DNA of 56,886 bases from Sphingobacteriales bacterium (lineage in GTDB: Bacteria > Bacteroidota > Bacteroidia > Chitinophagales > Chitinophagaceae): assembly GCA_016200915.1 (NCBI GenBank), contig JACQDV010000009.1, forward strand, positions 1-56,886, in the 5' to 3' direction. Made by a program: the position numbers and the translations under genes. Positions 32,542 to 42,510 of the stretch are shown one piece after another (position 1 is the stretch's first letter; each line of letters opens with the position of its first letter). Below the pieces are notes generated by a model. It was not told the DNA's origin and did no database searches. It was given only the letters and a program-made list of their open reading frames with translations.

Positions 32542-35022
32542 ATGAGATTGTTATCAACATTTCTTTCCTTGATTTTATTGATGGCGCAAACACAAGCTCA
32601 GCCTCCATCGAAGATCGCCGACAAAACAAAAAACTTTAAACGTTATGATGGATATTTCACTTACTGGTGGGATGCTGCTAACGGTAAAATCTGGTTACAG
32701 GTGGACAAATTTGATAAAGAATTCCTATATGTAAATTCTTTACCTGCCGGTATTGGATCTAATGATATTGGTTTAGACCGTGGACAGATTGGAGCAAGCC
32801 GTATTGTTTACTTTAATAAAGTGGGAAAGAAAGTACTGATGATTCAGCCCAACTACGATTACAGGGCTACCAGTGCCGATACAAGAGAGCAAAAGGCTGT
32901 GAAGGAATCTTTTGCTGCTTCTACTCTATGGAGTTTTGTGGTGGATGAAGATGAGGGTGATAAAGTATTGGTAGATGCCACTCCATTCTTTTTAAGAGAT
33001 GCACATGGTGTAGCAGACCGTTTAAGAAATTTGAGACAGGGAACTTATGCATTGAATGAAGGTCGCTCTGCCATTTATCTTACTAATTGCAAAAATTTTC
33101 CACTTAATAGCGAGTTTGAGGCAAGTATAACTTTTACTGGAGGAAGTGATGCAGGAAGATTTGTTACCAGTGTTACTCCATCCCAGGAAGCAATTACTGT
33201 TAGAACTCATCATTCTTTTGTTCAATTACCCGATAACAATTACAACCCGAGACGTTATGATATTCGTAGCGGTTACTTTACTGTTAACTGGTTTGATTAC
33301 AGCACTCCATTTACTGATCCTATTGAACAATTATTTATTTGTCGTCATCGTTTACAAAAGAAATATCCAACTGCTGCTAAAAGTGAACCTGTAAAGCCAA
33401 TTGTTTATTATTTGGATAATGGTACACCTGAACCAATCCGTTCAGCATTGTTAGATGGTGCCAGGTGGTGGAACCAGGCTTTTGAAGCAGCAGGATATAT
33501 CAATGCATTCAGAGTGGAGGTTTTACCTGATAGTGCCGACCCGATGGATATCCGTTATAATATGATCAACTGGGTTCACCGTTCAACAAGAGGATGGAGT
33601 TATGGTGCTACCGTTACAGATCCAAGAACCGGTGAAATTATTAAAGGTCAGGTAACACTGGGTTCATTAAGGGTGAGACAAGATTATCTCATCTTTACCG
33701 GACTTCTCTCTCCATACGAAACAGGCAAGCCTGCTCCTGAAACAACTAAACAAGCAGCATTGCAAAGACTTCGTCAACTATCGGCTCACGAAGTTGGACA
33801 TACATTAGGCTTGATGCATAACTATGCATCCAGTTTTAATGACAGAGCATCAGTGATGGATTATCCTCATCCCAATCTTTTTATAAACGGAAATGGCGAA
33901 ATAGATTTTAGTAAAGTTTATACCAATGAAATTGGTGCGTGGGATAAAAGAGCAATCATGTATGGATATAGTGATTTTGGAGGTAAAGAAGATAATAACG
34001 CTTTAAATAAAATGTTAGAAGAAAATACCAGGAATGGATTGTTATTCATTACTGATTTTGATGCAAGAGCAGCAGATGGATTGCATCCCGTAGCACATTT
34101 GTGGGATAATGGAAAAGATGCTGCTGATGAATTAAGAAATGTTCTTTCTATTCGTAAGAAAGCGTTAGATAAATTTTCGCAGGATGCAGTAAGAGATAAT
34201 ATGCCTTTATCCAAAATGGAAGATGCTTTGGTACCCGTTTATAATTTTCATCGTTATCAACTGGAAGCTGTTTGTAAAATGATTGGTGGTATGAATTACA
34301 GCTATTCAGTTAAAGGAGATAAACTCCAGCAACAACCACAAATACTTTCAAAAGAAGTTCAGATAAAAGCATTAAAAGATGCATTAGATTGTTTGAGTCC
34401 GGAAGTATTACAGTTGAGTGAGAGAATCATACAAATGATTCCACCACGTCCGCCTGAATATTATAGATATGGTGAATTATTTGTCAAACGTACAGGAATG
34501 AATTTTGATGCCCTCTCTCCTGCGGAAGCAATCACTAACTACGAGTTAGGATTTTTATTTAATGCTGCGAGAGCAAACCGGCTAAATCAGTTTAAAGCCG
34601 AAGCAGGTACTCCCGGGTGGGATGATGTATTAGATAGCATCATCAATCGCACCTGGAAGAAACCATTGCAATCAGGTATTACTGCGCAATTACAAATGCA
34701 AACACAGCAGATGGTGTTAAGTTATTTGTTGGGCATGGCTGGTGCTGGTACAACGGGTGGCAGCAGATCGGCTGCATTACCAGCGGGTATTTCTATAGCA
34801 GAATCTGCTGGAGGAAGTGCTAATTATGCAGTGAAAGCAATTTGCTACGATCGTCTCGATCAAATTAAAAAATACTGCGAAGCACAGTTAAAAACCAATA
34901 CACCTTACAAAGCACATTATAATTTTGCGATTGAAAGAATTAAGAATCCAAATGATATTGCGATACCAGCGCATTCAGCAATAGCTCCCGGAGCACCGAT
35001 TGGATGTGATTGGGAAGAATAA
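32542..35022 (+). CDS. secreted zinc metalloprotease (DUF5117/DUF4953 type)
   Basis: 826 residues: signal peptide MRLLSTFLSLILLMAQTQAQ, an N-terminal DUF5118/DUF5117 region, then a zincin domain with HEVGHTLGLMHN beginning at His416 (extended HExxHxxGxxH) and a downstream Met-turn candidate (SVMDYPHP). Common in Bacteroidota; substrate unknown. Monocistronic, followed by a bidirectional terminator. Confidence 0.9.
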   Translation: MRLLSTFLSLILLMAQTQAQPPSKIADKTKNFKRYDGYFTYWWDAANGKIWLQVDKFDKEFLYVNSLPAGIGSNDIGLDRGQIGASRIVYFNKVGKKVLMIQPNYDYRATSADTREQKAVKESFAASTLWSFVVDEDEGDKVLVDATPFFLRDAHGVADRLRNLRQGTYALNEGRSAIYLTNCKNFPLNSEFEASITFTGGSDAGRFVTSVTPSQEAITVRTHHSFVQLPDNNYNPRRYDIRSGYFTVNWFDYSTPFTDPIEQLFICRHRLQKKYPTAAKSEPVKPIVYYLDNGTPEPIRSALLDGARWWNQAFEAAGYINAFRVEVLPDSADPMDIRYNMINWVHRSTRGWSYGATVTDPRTGEIIKGQVTLGSLRVRQDYLIFTGLLSPYETGKPAPETTKQAALQRLRQLSAHEVGHTLGLMHNYASSFNDRASVMDYPHPNLFINGNGEIDFSKVYTNEIGAWDKRAIMYGYSDFGGKEDNNALNKMLEENTRNGLLFITDFDARAADGLHPVAHLWDNGKDAADELRNVLSIRKKALDKFSQDAVRDNMPLSKMEDALVPVYNFHRYQLEAVCKMIGGMNYSYSVKGDKLQQQPQILSKEVQIKALKDALDCLSPEVLQLSERIIQMIPPRPPEYYRYGELFVKRTGMNFDALSPAEAITNYELGFLFNAARANRLNQFKAEAGTPGWDDVLDSIINRTWKKPLQSGITAQLQMQTQQMVLSYLLGMAGAGTTGGSRSAALPAGISIAESAGGSANYAVKAICYDRLDQIKKYCEAQLKTNTPYKAHYNFAIERIKNPNDIAIPAHSAIAPGAPIGCDWEE

Positions 35023-35029
35023 AAAACAA

Positions 35030-35058
35030 AAAGCGAATTCAAAATTGAATTCGCTTTT
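35030..35058. terminator. bidirectional terminator between convergent genes
   Basis: AAGCGAATTC pairs perfectly with GAATTCGCTT, flanked by A-run and T-run on either side. It serves the plus-strand protease gene and the minus-strand DUF6515 gene. Confidence 0.85.
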
Positions 35059-35076
35059 TTATTTGAACATGAAACA

Positions 35077-35808
35077 CTAATTAGCTTCAGATACTTTACC
35101 AACAATTTTGTAGCTGATTTTATTATCTTTTATTACTTCCTGGTAATAATAACCAGAAGGAGATTGAAAATACTTTTGTTGATTAATTACTATTGTCTTA
35201 GAGTTATCAGGAAGTTTCTCAGTTTCTTTCCCAATAGCTTCATTTGTTACCACTGTTTTTTCTGTTGATGGAGCCGGATCAGTTTTTACAGCACCCTCAT
35301 TAGTATTTAACACAGCATTCTTTCCAACTACTTCATACAATATTTCTCCTTTGTCAGTGATCACTTCTTTGTAATAATTTCCGTCATACTGATAAAATTT
35401 CTGACCATTAATTACTTCCACTTTTGCACCAGCAGGTAATTCTGGTATTCGGGCACCTACCGGAGCATCAATTACTTCATAATGATTATTATTATATGGG
35501 CGATAGTAAGCACCACCATAGTAATAATATGGATCTGGTCCAAGATAGAAAGTGCGGAACCCAACAGGAAGTACCGAAATAACTACTCCAATGGAAGGAC
35601 GACGATAACCATAATAGTAAGATGGTCTGTAATAAGGACGATAACCAATATTACCAATCCCTACATAAGCTCTTACAGTTGGTCTGTGCCAGTATTCACG
35701 ATCATAATGACGATAGCCACCTTCCCGATGCCATCTTTGTGCTGAAACAGCAGTTGCAAGGAAAAGAAACAGAAAGATAGTTAGATAGATTTTTTTTACG
35801 TTTTTCAT
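35077..35808 (-). CDS. DUF6515 family secreted protein
   Basis: 243 residues: signal peptide MKNVKKIYLTIFLFLFLATA, a Tyr/Arg/Pro-rich low-complexity section (YRPYYRPSYYYGYRRP) and two repeated short domains of the form AGAKVEVINGQKFYQYDGNYY and DNSKTIVINQQKYFQSPSGY. The duplicated module binds unknown targets; function unknown. Confidence 0.78.
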   Translation of the reverse strand: MKNVKKIYLTIFLFLFLATAVSAQRWHREGGYRHYDREYWHRPTVRAYVGIGNIGYRPYYRPSYYYGYRRPSIGVVISVLPVGFRTFYLGPDPYYYYGGAYYRPYNNNHYEVIDAPVGARIPELPAGAKVEVINGQKFYQYDGNYYKEVITDKGEILYEVVGKNAVLNTNEGAVKTDPAPSTEKTVVTNEAIGKETEKLPDNSKTIVINQQKYFQSPSGYYYQEVIKDNKISYKIVGKVSEAN

Positions 35809-35922
35809 TTCTAAACTGTTTTGCTTAATAAAGTTACAGTATAGATAATAGGAAAGATGTTATTGCTGCCTCATTAACAAATGATTGAAGATATAAAGCC
35901 GTCAAGAGGTAATTTCTATCGT

Positions 35923-36435
35923 TTATTTATTCAGCAACATATCGCTGTATGAGTCTGTCAGCAGATCAATTTCTTTAATTCCAAAAGCCTTAAGATAGAA
36001 TTCACATTGCTCCTGCAGTCGCTCCTTTCCAATTGATCCATCTTTATCTATTGCTTCTATTTCAGCAAAGGTTCCCAAACCCGGCACTTCATCTAAATGA
36101 AATTTTACATTATCAATAAAATAAATTTCCCGTTGTTTCTCTACTGTTACTTTTTCACCAAGCGCATTTAATAATACATTCCTCAGAACATCACCATTCT
36201 CCACTCTATACAAACTTACATGTGATGATTTGGGGCCACTTTGATTTTCTCTTTCATAATGAATTAAAGAATTTTCAATATTTCCCTGACGGAGTTTTAA
36301 TCTGCCGGTAGGAACATTAAAGTAGGTGTCCCGTTGAAGATCGGTTCCTTTAAAATCTGCTTTATTTTCTTTGAGATAGTTCCTGATACGATCAGGATTT
36401 GTACACCGGGCTTTTATTTCAACATTCAAATGCAT
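35923..36435 (-). CDS. CYTH domain protein (class IV adenylate cyclase/ThTPase-like)
   Basis: 170 residues from the ATG giving MHLNVEIKARC. The family's ExExK reads here as NVEIKA, then RDTYFNVPTGRLKLRQG, LIHYEREN and the late FAEIEAIDKDG. CYTH enzymes act on triphosphates (adenylate cyclase CyaB, thiamine triphosphatase, tripolyphosphatase); substrate not decidable. Start 30 bases upstream of this ATG is possible. Confidence 0.82.
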   Translation of the reverse strand: MHLNVEIKARCTNPDRIRNYLKENKADFKGTDLQRDTYFNVPTGRLKLRQGNIENSLIHYERENQSGPKSSHVSLYRVENGDVLRNVLLNALGEKVTVEKQREIYFIDNVKFHLDEVPGLGTFAEIEAIDKDGSIGKERLQEQCEFYLKAFGIKEIDLLTDSYSDMLLNK

Positions 36436-36452
36436 GAATGAAATTAAAAACA

Positions 36453-36479
36453 AAAGGGACTGCATGATGCAATCCCTTT
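36453..36479 (-). terminator. terminator of the DUF3052-like gene
   Basis: On the minus strand AAAGGGA...TGCA pairs with TGCA...TCCCTTT, followed by TGTTTTT. It lies between the two minus-strand genes. Confidence 0.7.
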
Positions 36480-36503
36480 GATAAATTTTCAGAACGAATT
36501 ATT

Positions 36504-36947
36504 TCAGGCCAGCTCCAGTTCTTTTGTTTTTCTCTTGGTTAAAGAACCGGTTTTTTCTTTTGTCAATACTGTTTTCTGGAAACGCAAGGCGCTCCAAACA
36601 TGATCAAGTGTCACAGTAAGCATTCCTTCAAATCCATTTTGGGTTAATTTAGCCCATGTACAATCCCTGTTAAGATCGCTTACGATTTTAGATGTGGCTT
36701 TGGGGTATGCTACCCACAGTTTAGCCTCCTGGTGTAAAGCGGGGAGTACATCGGTTAAAATACCGTTTAACTGATTTTGATTCACAGCAAAAACCAGCGC
36801 AAAATCAATCTTCTTTGCCTTAAGCAAAGGAGTTACGTTTTTAGCGTAATTCAATTTCACAAACTGTTTTTCGATGGAAGAAGGGAGCCCCTGGATCAGC
36901 AAATTTTTTTCCTCCTTCAACTGAAGTTTTTCAAACATTGTCTCCAT
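36504..36947 (-). CDS. DUF3052-like protein
   Basis: 147 residues. The section FALVFAVNQNQLNGILTDVL, KLWVAYPKATSKIVSDLNRD and VTLDHVWSALRFQ resembles DUF3052, a small cytosolic family of unknown function; the basic tail is KRKTKELELA. Recognition is by memory of the pattern only, so moderate. Confidence 0.6.
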   Translation of the reverse strand: METMFEKLQLKEEKNLLIQGLPSSIEKQFVKLNYAKNVTPLLKAKKIDFALVFAVNQNQLNGILTDVLPALHQEAKLWVAYPKATSKIVSDLNRDCTWAKLTQNGFEGMLTVTLDHVWSALRFQKTVLTKEKTGSLTKRKTKELELA

Positions 36948-37100
36948 CTGAAATGAAAAATTTGATTATGGGGTTATGAAAATATGGGAGAGCAAAGATA
37001 AGGTAAAACCTTTATCCATACAAAGTTTTAGCCCCTTTTATTTTTAAAATGGGCTAATTATAATAAGATGAAAACATCTTTTAATCATCAAAATCAATAC

Positions 37101-37910
37101 TTATTTGCCAATGGGTTTGTAGTATTTCATAGCCTCAGGCATAAGTTCTTTTAAGCGTTCAATACGGGTCTCATCAGCAGGGTGAGTACTTAGAAATTCA
37201 GGAGGCTTTTGCCCTTGAGATGCTTTTGCCATCCGTTCCCAAAATGGTATTGCTTCCTGGGGGTTGTACCCACTCAATGCGGCAAAAATTAATCCATAGT
37301 GATCTGCTTCTAATTCCTGTTTTCTTGAGTTGGGAAGTAACACTCCAACCTGTGCTCCTACTCCATATGTATTATTGAAAACATTGTTTACTTGTGCGTT
37401 ACCTGACGTCAATACATTACCCGCTATGCCTACACCCTGAGCTATTAATGTCTGACTCATCCTTTCATTACCATGTTGTGCAACGGCATGGGTTATCTCG
37501 TGTCCCATAACCACAGCTAATGCAGCTTCATTTTGTGTTATTGGTAATAAACCTGTATAGACTACCACTTTACCTCCCGGCATACACCAGGCATTCACTT
37601 GTTTATCATCAACCAGGTTAAATTCCCATTTGTAACCATTCAGTACATCTCCTTTACCCTGTTCGGTATAATATTTTGTTATGGCGTTGGCAATACGTGT
37701 ACCAACACGTTTTACCATTTCCGCATCTTTACTGGCTGTTGAATTAACTACTTTGTTTTGAGAAAGGAATGTCTGGTATTCCTGCAAAGCCATTTGCTGT
37801 AATTGCGATTCATTTAACAATGTAAGCTGCTTACGGCCGGTTACTGCATTTTTGGTACAGGCAACAATCATTGAAACAGAAATGAATAAAAGAATAAAGG
37901 TCTTCTTCAT
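37101..37910 (-). CDS. M48 family metalloprotease lipoprotein
   Basis: 269 residues. Lipobox MIVAC with Cys18, zinc motif HEITH at residues 137-141 in MGHEITHAVAQHG, third ligand Glu in RKQELEADHYGL. Resembles LoiP/YcaL periplasmic quality-control proteases. An upstream extension of 29 codons lacks a signal and was not used. Confidence 0.92.
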   Translation of the reverse strand: MKKTFILLFISVSMIVACTKNAVTGRKQLTLLNESQLQQMALQEYQTFLSQNKVVNSTASKDAEMVKRVGTRIANAITKYYTEQGKGDVLNGYKWEFNLVDDKQVNAWCMPGGKVVVYTGLLPITQNEAALAVVMGHEITHAVAQHGNERMSQTLIAQGVGIAGNVLTSGNAQVNNVFNNTYGVGAQVGVLLPNSRKQELEADHYGLIFAALSGYNPQEAIPFWERMAKASQGQKPPEFLSTHPADETRIERLKELMPEAMKYYKPIGK

Positions 37911-38000
37911 GTTTATAAATTTGAAGTAAGTAAAACAAAAGCGATACCAAATTGGTCTTTGAGGAGTAAGGTATGTTAAAGTTATGAAAAAGGACAATGA

Positions 38001-38657
38001 CTATTGACGCATCGTTCTTCTCATTCTTCTGCGGTCACGATATTTTAAAATAGCAGCTTTGCTTTCACTGCCACGTAATAATCGGCCAATATTTTTTTGA
38101 TGTGTAAGTACTACCAGCAATGCAACTGCAATAGAAAATATTCTATAAAGCGGTTCTTTCTCATTAAAAATAACAAGTATCAGTAAAGTAAAAGCAACAC
38201 TTGCGAGTATTGAACTTAAAGAAACATACCGGGTAAGATACAGCACTGCTAAAAATACTACTACGGAATAAACTGCAACCATTGGTTGAATAGCAAGCAC
38301 CATTCCAAATAACGTGGCAATTCCTTTTCCGCCACGAAACTGTGCAAAGAGCGGAAATATGTGACCTACAACTGCGGCCAGTCCTAATCCTATTTGCAGG
38401 TTTGTTCTGTAAAATTCAGGAGTTGTATAATATGGAAGTAATAACCAGAGAGAAGATGCGATGAGTCCTTTCAGCATATCGATGGTCATCACTATGGTTC
38501 CAAACCTTGAACCTAACACACGGTAAGTGTTAGTGGCACCCATGTTACCACTACCGTAATCCCGGATATCGATTCCGAAAAAACGTTTGCTTACAATTAA
38601 AGCTGTTGGTATTGACCCAATAATATAGGCCAGTAATATCAGTCCTAATTCGTCCAT
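38001..38657 (-). CDS. plsY: glycerol-3-phosphate acyltransferase PlsY
   Basis: 218 residues, about five membrane segments. All three conserved loops are present: AYIIGSIPTALIVSKRF, GSGNMGATNTYRVLG and GHIFPLFAQFRGGKGIATLFG. Transfers acyl from acyl-phosphate to glycerol-3-phosphate, first step of phospholipid synthesis; PlsX is not in the window. Confidence 0.95.
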   Translation of the reverse strand: MDELGLILLAYIIGSIPTALIVSKRFFGIDIRDYGSGNMGATNTYRVLGSRFGTIVMTIDMLKGLIASSLWLLLPYYTTPEFYRTNLQIGLGLAAVVGHIFPLFAQFRGGKGIATLFGMVLAIQPMVAVYSVVVFLAVLYLTRYVSLSSILASVAFTLLILVIFNEKEPLYRIFSIAVALLVVLTHQKNIGRLLRGSESKAAILKYRDRRRMRRTMRQ

Positions 38658-38723
38658 AGCAGGTTAAAGTAGAAAGCAAATATAATAAAAATGCCTTTAA
38701 ATCTCACACTCAGCTATCGGATG

Positions 38724-39542
38724 TTAGCTTTTGGTGAATTTCGCACAGTTCCATTTGTTTCTTTCCATTTTAGAAACGAAACTAAGCTTGAATTTATTGG
38801 CTGCTTCAATTAAAACTGGTAAATCTTCTTCATAAAAACCACTCATCAACACAATACCATTTGTTTTTACGGAAGCCGCAATTGCCTGCATAGTATCCAG
38901 CAGCACATTGCGATTGATATTGGCGAGGATAATGTCGTGCACTCCTGTTTCAGTCAAATTATCTTTTAGCTCAATGCGGATCTGATGACAATGATTATTG
39001 CCGATATTTTCTTTGCCATTGTTGATACTCCATTCATCATTATCAATGGCATACACATCAGCTACTCCTAATTTCTCTGCGAGGATAGCTAATACACCGG
39101 TTCCGGTACCAAAGTCTAAAACAGATTTACCGGTAAAATCAATTGCCTGCATACTTTTCATCATCATGTATGTAGTAGCATGATGACCGGTACCAAAGCT
39201 CATTTTAGGTGTGATGATGATTTCATGCTGCACATTAGTGATGGGTTGATGAAATGATGCTCTTACTGCACAGAAATCATCTACCAGCACCGGTTCAAAA
39301 TTCTTTTCCCATTCTTCGTTCCAGTTTTTTTCTGCAATAATTTCTTTTGTAAACTGAAGTTGAAATGGCCGAAGCGTTTCTGCTAATATTTCTTCATTAA
39401 AATCTGTTTCAGGAATAAAGGCTGTGAGGTAGTTATCTCCTTCTTCAAAACCTTCATAGCCATTTTCACTAAGCAAAGCGATTAATATTTCGTTTTGCTC
39501 AACAGTGGTGTTTTCAATTTTTACCTGGATGTATTTTGCCAT
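38724..39542 (-). CDS. prmA: ribosomal protein L11 methyltransferase
   Basis: 272 residues; SAM-dependent trimethylation of L11. SAM motif I VLDFGTGTGVLAILAEKLG, MSFGTGHHATTYMM substrate loop, and the NIL-type motif ILANINRNVLLD. Sixty bases downstream of pnp with a terminator between, so separately transcribed. Confidence 0.93.
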   Translation of the reverse strand: MAKYIQVKIENTTVEQNEILIALLSENGYEGFEEGDNYLTAFIPETDFNEEILAETLRPFQLQFTKEIIAEKNWNEEWEKNFEPVLVDDFCAVRASFHQPITNVQHEIIITPKMSFGTGHHATTYMMMKSMQAIDFTGKSVLDFGTGTGVLAILAEKLGVADVYAIDNDEWSINNGKENIGNNHCHQIRIELKDNLTETGVHDIILANINRNVLLDTMQAIAASVKTNGIVLMSGFYEEDLPVLIEAANKFKLSFVSKMERNKWNCAKFTKS

Positions 39543-39555
39543 TATATGAATTAAA

Positions 39556-39583
39556 AAAGCCTGCGAAAATTTTCACAGGCTTT
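39556..39583 (-). terminator. Rho-independent terminator of pnp
   Basis: On the minus strand AAAGCCTGTGAAAA pairs with TTTTCGCAGGCTTT (one G-U wobble), followed by TTTAATTC. Confidence 0.85.
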
Positions 39584-39602
39584 ACATTATGTCATTAAGA
39601 AA

Positions 39603-41774
39603 TTAATTTTCTTCAGGCTGTCCACCTTGCTCCTGTTGCGGACGCTGTGGCTTATTGAACTCAGGTTTTTGCATTAATGCTTTGCGGCTGAGTTTAAACT
39701 TACCAGTCTTATGGTCAATACCAATCAGTTTTACTTTTACCACATCACCTACTTTCAGTACGCCTTCCATAGTTTCCAAACGCTTCCAGCTTATTTCACT
39801 GATATGTAATAAACCCTCTTTCTTTGGCAAGAACTCAACAAAGGCGCCGAACTCTTTAATTCCTTTTACTGTTGCTTCATATACAGAACCAACTTCAGGA
39901 ACAGCCACCAAACCTTTCACCCATGCTACAGCTTTATCCAAGCCTTCTTTAGCTGGTGAGAAGATGCTTACTTCACCATAATTGCCAACTTCTTCAATGG
40001 TAATAACTGTACCAGTCTCCCTCTGAATTTCCTGTATCACTTTACCCTGTGGCCCGATAACTGCACCGATAAATTCTTTATCAATAAACAGTTTCTCCAT
40101 TCTTGGTGCATGTGGTTTCACCTCGGCACGGGCTTGTGGCATACACTCATACATGGCATTCAGAATATGTAAACGTCCTTGCTTAGCCTGTGATAATGCT
40201 TCCCGCATGGTAGCCATACTTAAACCATCTACTTTAATATCCATCTGCACACCACAAATACCATCACGGGTTCCGGTTACTTTAAAGTCCATATCTCCTA
40301 AATGATCTTCATCACCCAGGATATCGGTAAGGATAGCATATTTCCCATCGCCCCTTGTAATTAATCCCATTGCCACACCACTTACATGTTTTGGCACTGG
40401 AACACCAGCATCCATCAATGCTAATGAACCGGCACAAACAGTAGCCATAGATGACGAACCGTTTGATTCCAAAATATCACTCACCACACGTACAGTGTAA
40501 GGATATTCGTTACCCGGCATCATTTGTTTTAAAGAACGCTGTGCCAGGTTACCATGACCAACTTCACGACGGCCGGGTCCACGCATCATCTTTACCTCAC
40601 CAGTTGAAAATGGTGGAAAATTATAGTGTAAAAAGAATTTAGAATAGTTAGATGCAGCGGCGCTTTCAATCAAAACCTCATCTAATTTAGTTCCTAAAGT
40701 AACTGTTGTAAGTGACTGGGTTTCACCTCTTGTGAATAAAGCAGAACCATGCGGAGTTGGCAAAGGTTCTACTTCCATAGCTAATGGACGAACATCTGTT
40801 AAACCACGACCATCCAAACGGATTCTTTCATCAACGATCATATCTCTTACCACCTCCCATTTCAGATCTTCATAATATTTTTTAGCAAGTTTCTTATCAG
40901 CATCTGTAACTTCTTCACCAAGACTGGCAATCAGTTCATCTTTCAATAATGAGTAAGCATCGCTTCTTTCATTTTTACTGCTGCCTGCTCTTGAAATTTG
41001 GTAAACTTTATCTTTAGCAAATGCAATTACTTTCTTTTGAAGTTCTTCGTTCTGCTCGGGTTTTTTATAATCTCTTTTGGTAGTAATACCCTTCTTGCCT
41101 CTTAATTCTTCCTGTGCTTTAATATGTACACGAATGGCATCATGGGCCATTTCTAATGCTTTCACTAAATCTTCTTCATCACATTCACTTGCTTCACCTT
41201 CCACCATCATTAGGTTTTTATCTGTAGCTGCAATAATGAATTCCATATCAGCCGTAGCTAAATCTTTACGGCCGGGGTTTACTACAAACTCACCATTTAC
41301 ACGGGCAATACGTACTTCACTGATGATTTCTTTAATGGGAATATCTGAAACCGCTAATGCCGCAGAAGCTGCTAAACAAGCTAATGAATCAGGCATTACA
41401 TCCGCATCGCTTGACACTAAGTTTATCAGTACCTGTACATCGCATAAATAATCTTCCGGGAATAATGGACGAAGTGCCCGGTCAATCAAACGGCTGGTTA
41501 ATATTTCATAATCGTTCAGTCTTGCTTCTCTTTTAAAGAATGAACCCGGAATGCGGCCTGCGGAAGCAAATTTTTCCTGGTAGTCTACTGATAAGGGGAA
41601 GAAATCCTGACCTTCTTTTGGTTCTTTATTAGCAACAACTGTAGCTAATAAAATACAGTTGCCCTGGCGTACGGTAACGGCGCCATCTGCCTGGCGGGCC
41701 AGCTTACCGGTTTCAATGGTAACCTCACGGCCACCACCTAAATCAAATGATACAGAAATTGGTTGTTGTAACAT
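39603..41774 (-). CDS. pnp: polyribonucleotide nucleotidyltransferase
   Basis: 723 residues; phosphorolytic 3'-5' exoribonuclease. Two RNase PH domains (first around 1-220, second from MIVDERIRLDGRGLTDVRPL), KH domain with GAVIGPQGKVIQEIQ, S1 domain (GSVYEATVKGIKEFGAFVEF) and a Gln/Glu-rich tail. Catalytic-side motif DILGDEDHLGDMDFKV is intact. It follows rpsO, with a terminator-like hairpin between. Confidence 0.97.
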   Translation of the reverse strand: MLQQPISVSFDLGGGREVTIETGKLARQADGAVTVRQGNCILLATVVANKEPKEGQDFFPLSVDYQEKFASAGRIPGSFFKREARLNDYEILTSRLIDRALRPLFPEDYLCDVQVLINLVSSDADVMPDSLACLAASAALAVSDIPIKEIISEVRIARVNGEFVVNPGRKDLATADMEFIIAATDKNLMMVEGEASECDEEDLVKALEMAHDAIRVHIKAQEELRGKKGITTKRDYKKPEQNEELQKKVIAFAKDKVYQISRAGSSKNERSDAYSLLKDELIASLGEEVTDADKKLAKKYYEDLKWEVVRDMIVDERIRLDGRGLTDVRPLAMEVEPLPTPHGSALFTRGETQSLTTVTLGTKLDEVLIESAAASNYSKFFLHYNFPPFSTGEVKMMRGPGRREVGHGNLAQRSLKQMMPGNEYPYTVRVVSDILESNGSSSMATVCAGSLALMDAGVPVPKHVSGVAMGLITRGDGKYAILTDILGDEDHLGDMDFKVTGTRDGICGVQMDIKVDGLSMATMREALSQAKQGRLHILNAMYECMPQARAEVKPHAPRMEKLFIDKEFIGAVIGPQGKVIQEIQRETGTVITIEEVGNYGEVSIFSPAKEGLDKAVAWVKGLVAVPEVGSVYEATVKGIKEFGAFVEFLPKKEGLLHISEISWKRLETMEGVLKVGDVVKVKLIGIDHKTGKFKLSRKALMQKPEFNKPQRPQQEQGGQPEEN

Positions 41775-41870
41775 ACTATTTTCAATTTAATGGCTGGAGT
41801 TATTGATAGCTCCAAGACCTTTTAAAGAATTTTTTACCCGGCTGTATTGCTGTAATCGGCTTGTGTCGCA

Positions 41871-41911
41871 TGCTGACGCTTCGGTCAGCATCCTGATATT
41901 TATCATCAGGA
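41871..41911. repeat. palindromic hairpin doublet, copy 2
   Basis: TGCTGACGCTTCGGTCAGCA (41871-41890) is identical to 6224-6243; it is followed at once by TCCTGAT-ATTTATC-ATCAGGA (41891-41911), a different hairpin. Confidence 0.8.
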
Positions 41912-41985
41912 CTCTTATACTTTCATCTCTATGTGCGGCAAACAGGAAGAAATTTAGTGCAGAAAAGCAGCAATCCTAAAAACAG

Positions 41986-42018
41986 TTATTCCCAACATCT
42001 AACCGAAGTTGGGAATAA
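41986..42018 (-). terminator. probable rpsO terminator
   Basis: TTATTCCCAAC (41986-41996) pairs perfectly with GTTGGGAATAA (42008-42018); on the minus strand it is followed by CTGTTTTT. Confidence 0.65.
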
Positions 42019-42100
42019 TCATATGGTGATACTATCAATCTATTGTTGTTGATTGAATCTTCATCATGACTGCTCCCTTCCTCTTAGGGATGGGGCTGTC

Positions 42101-42370
42101 TTATTTTCTGATGCCGAGTTTCTCAATCAAAGCACGGTAACCGGTAAGGTTGTGCTTGCTCAGGTAAGTTAATAAGCGCTTACGCTGACCTACCAGGCGC
42201 ATTAAACCACGGTGAGTACCGAAGTCTTTTTTGTTTTTTTGCAGGTGTTCAGATATGCTGTTGATACGTTCGGTGATCATAGCAATCTGCCCTTCAATAG
42301 AACCAGTGTTGGCAGCGGTTCCGCCAAATTCTTTAAAAATGTTTGCTTTTTTCTCTTTTGTAATTGACAT
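42101..42370 (-). CDS. rpsO: 30S ribosomal protein S15
   Basis: 89 residues from the ATG giving MSITKEKKANIFKEFGG; a nine-codon longer reading is less likely. Conserved GSIEGQIAMITERINSISEHLQ, HRGLMRLVGQRKRLLTYL and the terminal LIEKLGIRK. Binds 16S rRNA early in assembly. The rpsO-pnp order is conserved widely. Confidence 0.97.
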   Translation of the reverse strand: MSITKEKKANIFKEFGGTAANTGSIEGQIAMITERINSISEHLQKNKKDFGTHRGLMRLVGQRKRLLTYLSKHNLTGYRALIEKLGIRK

Positions 42371-42510
42371 CTCAGAATTTTTTAAATTGACATCCAAATT
42401 TTTTCATCAAAATTGTGGCGGCAAAGGTAAGCCCTCACAGGCAATCAGCCAACAAAATCAGCATATTATTCATGAAATTTAGCTGATAAACCACCTTTGG
42501 GGCGCCACCA

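Larger units (their letters stand above)
41775..42100. other. spacer between rpsO and pnp
   Basis: No gene seen. It holds a hairpin doublet shared with 6224-6243 (41871-41911) and a long 11-bp hairpin (41986-42018) that likely ends rpsO transcription. The pnp promoter must lie here if rpsO does not read through. Confidence 0.6.
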
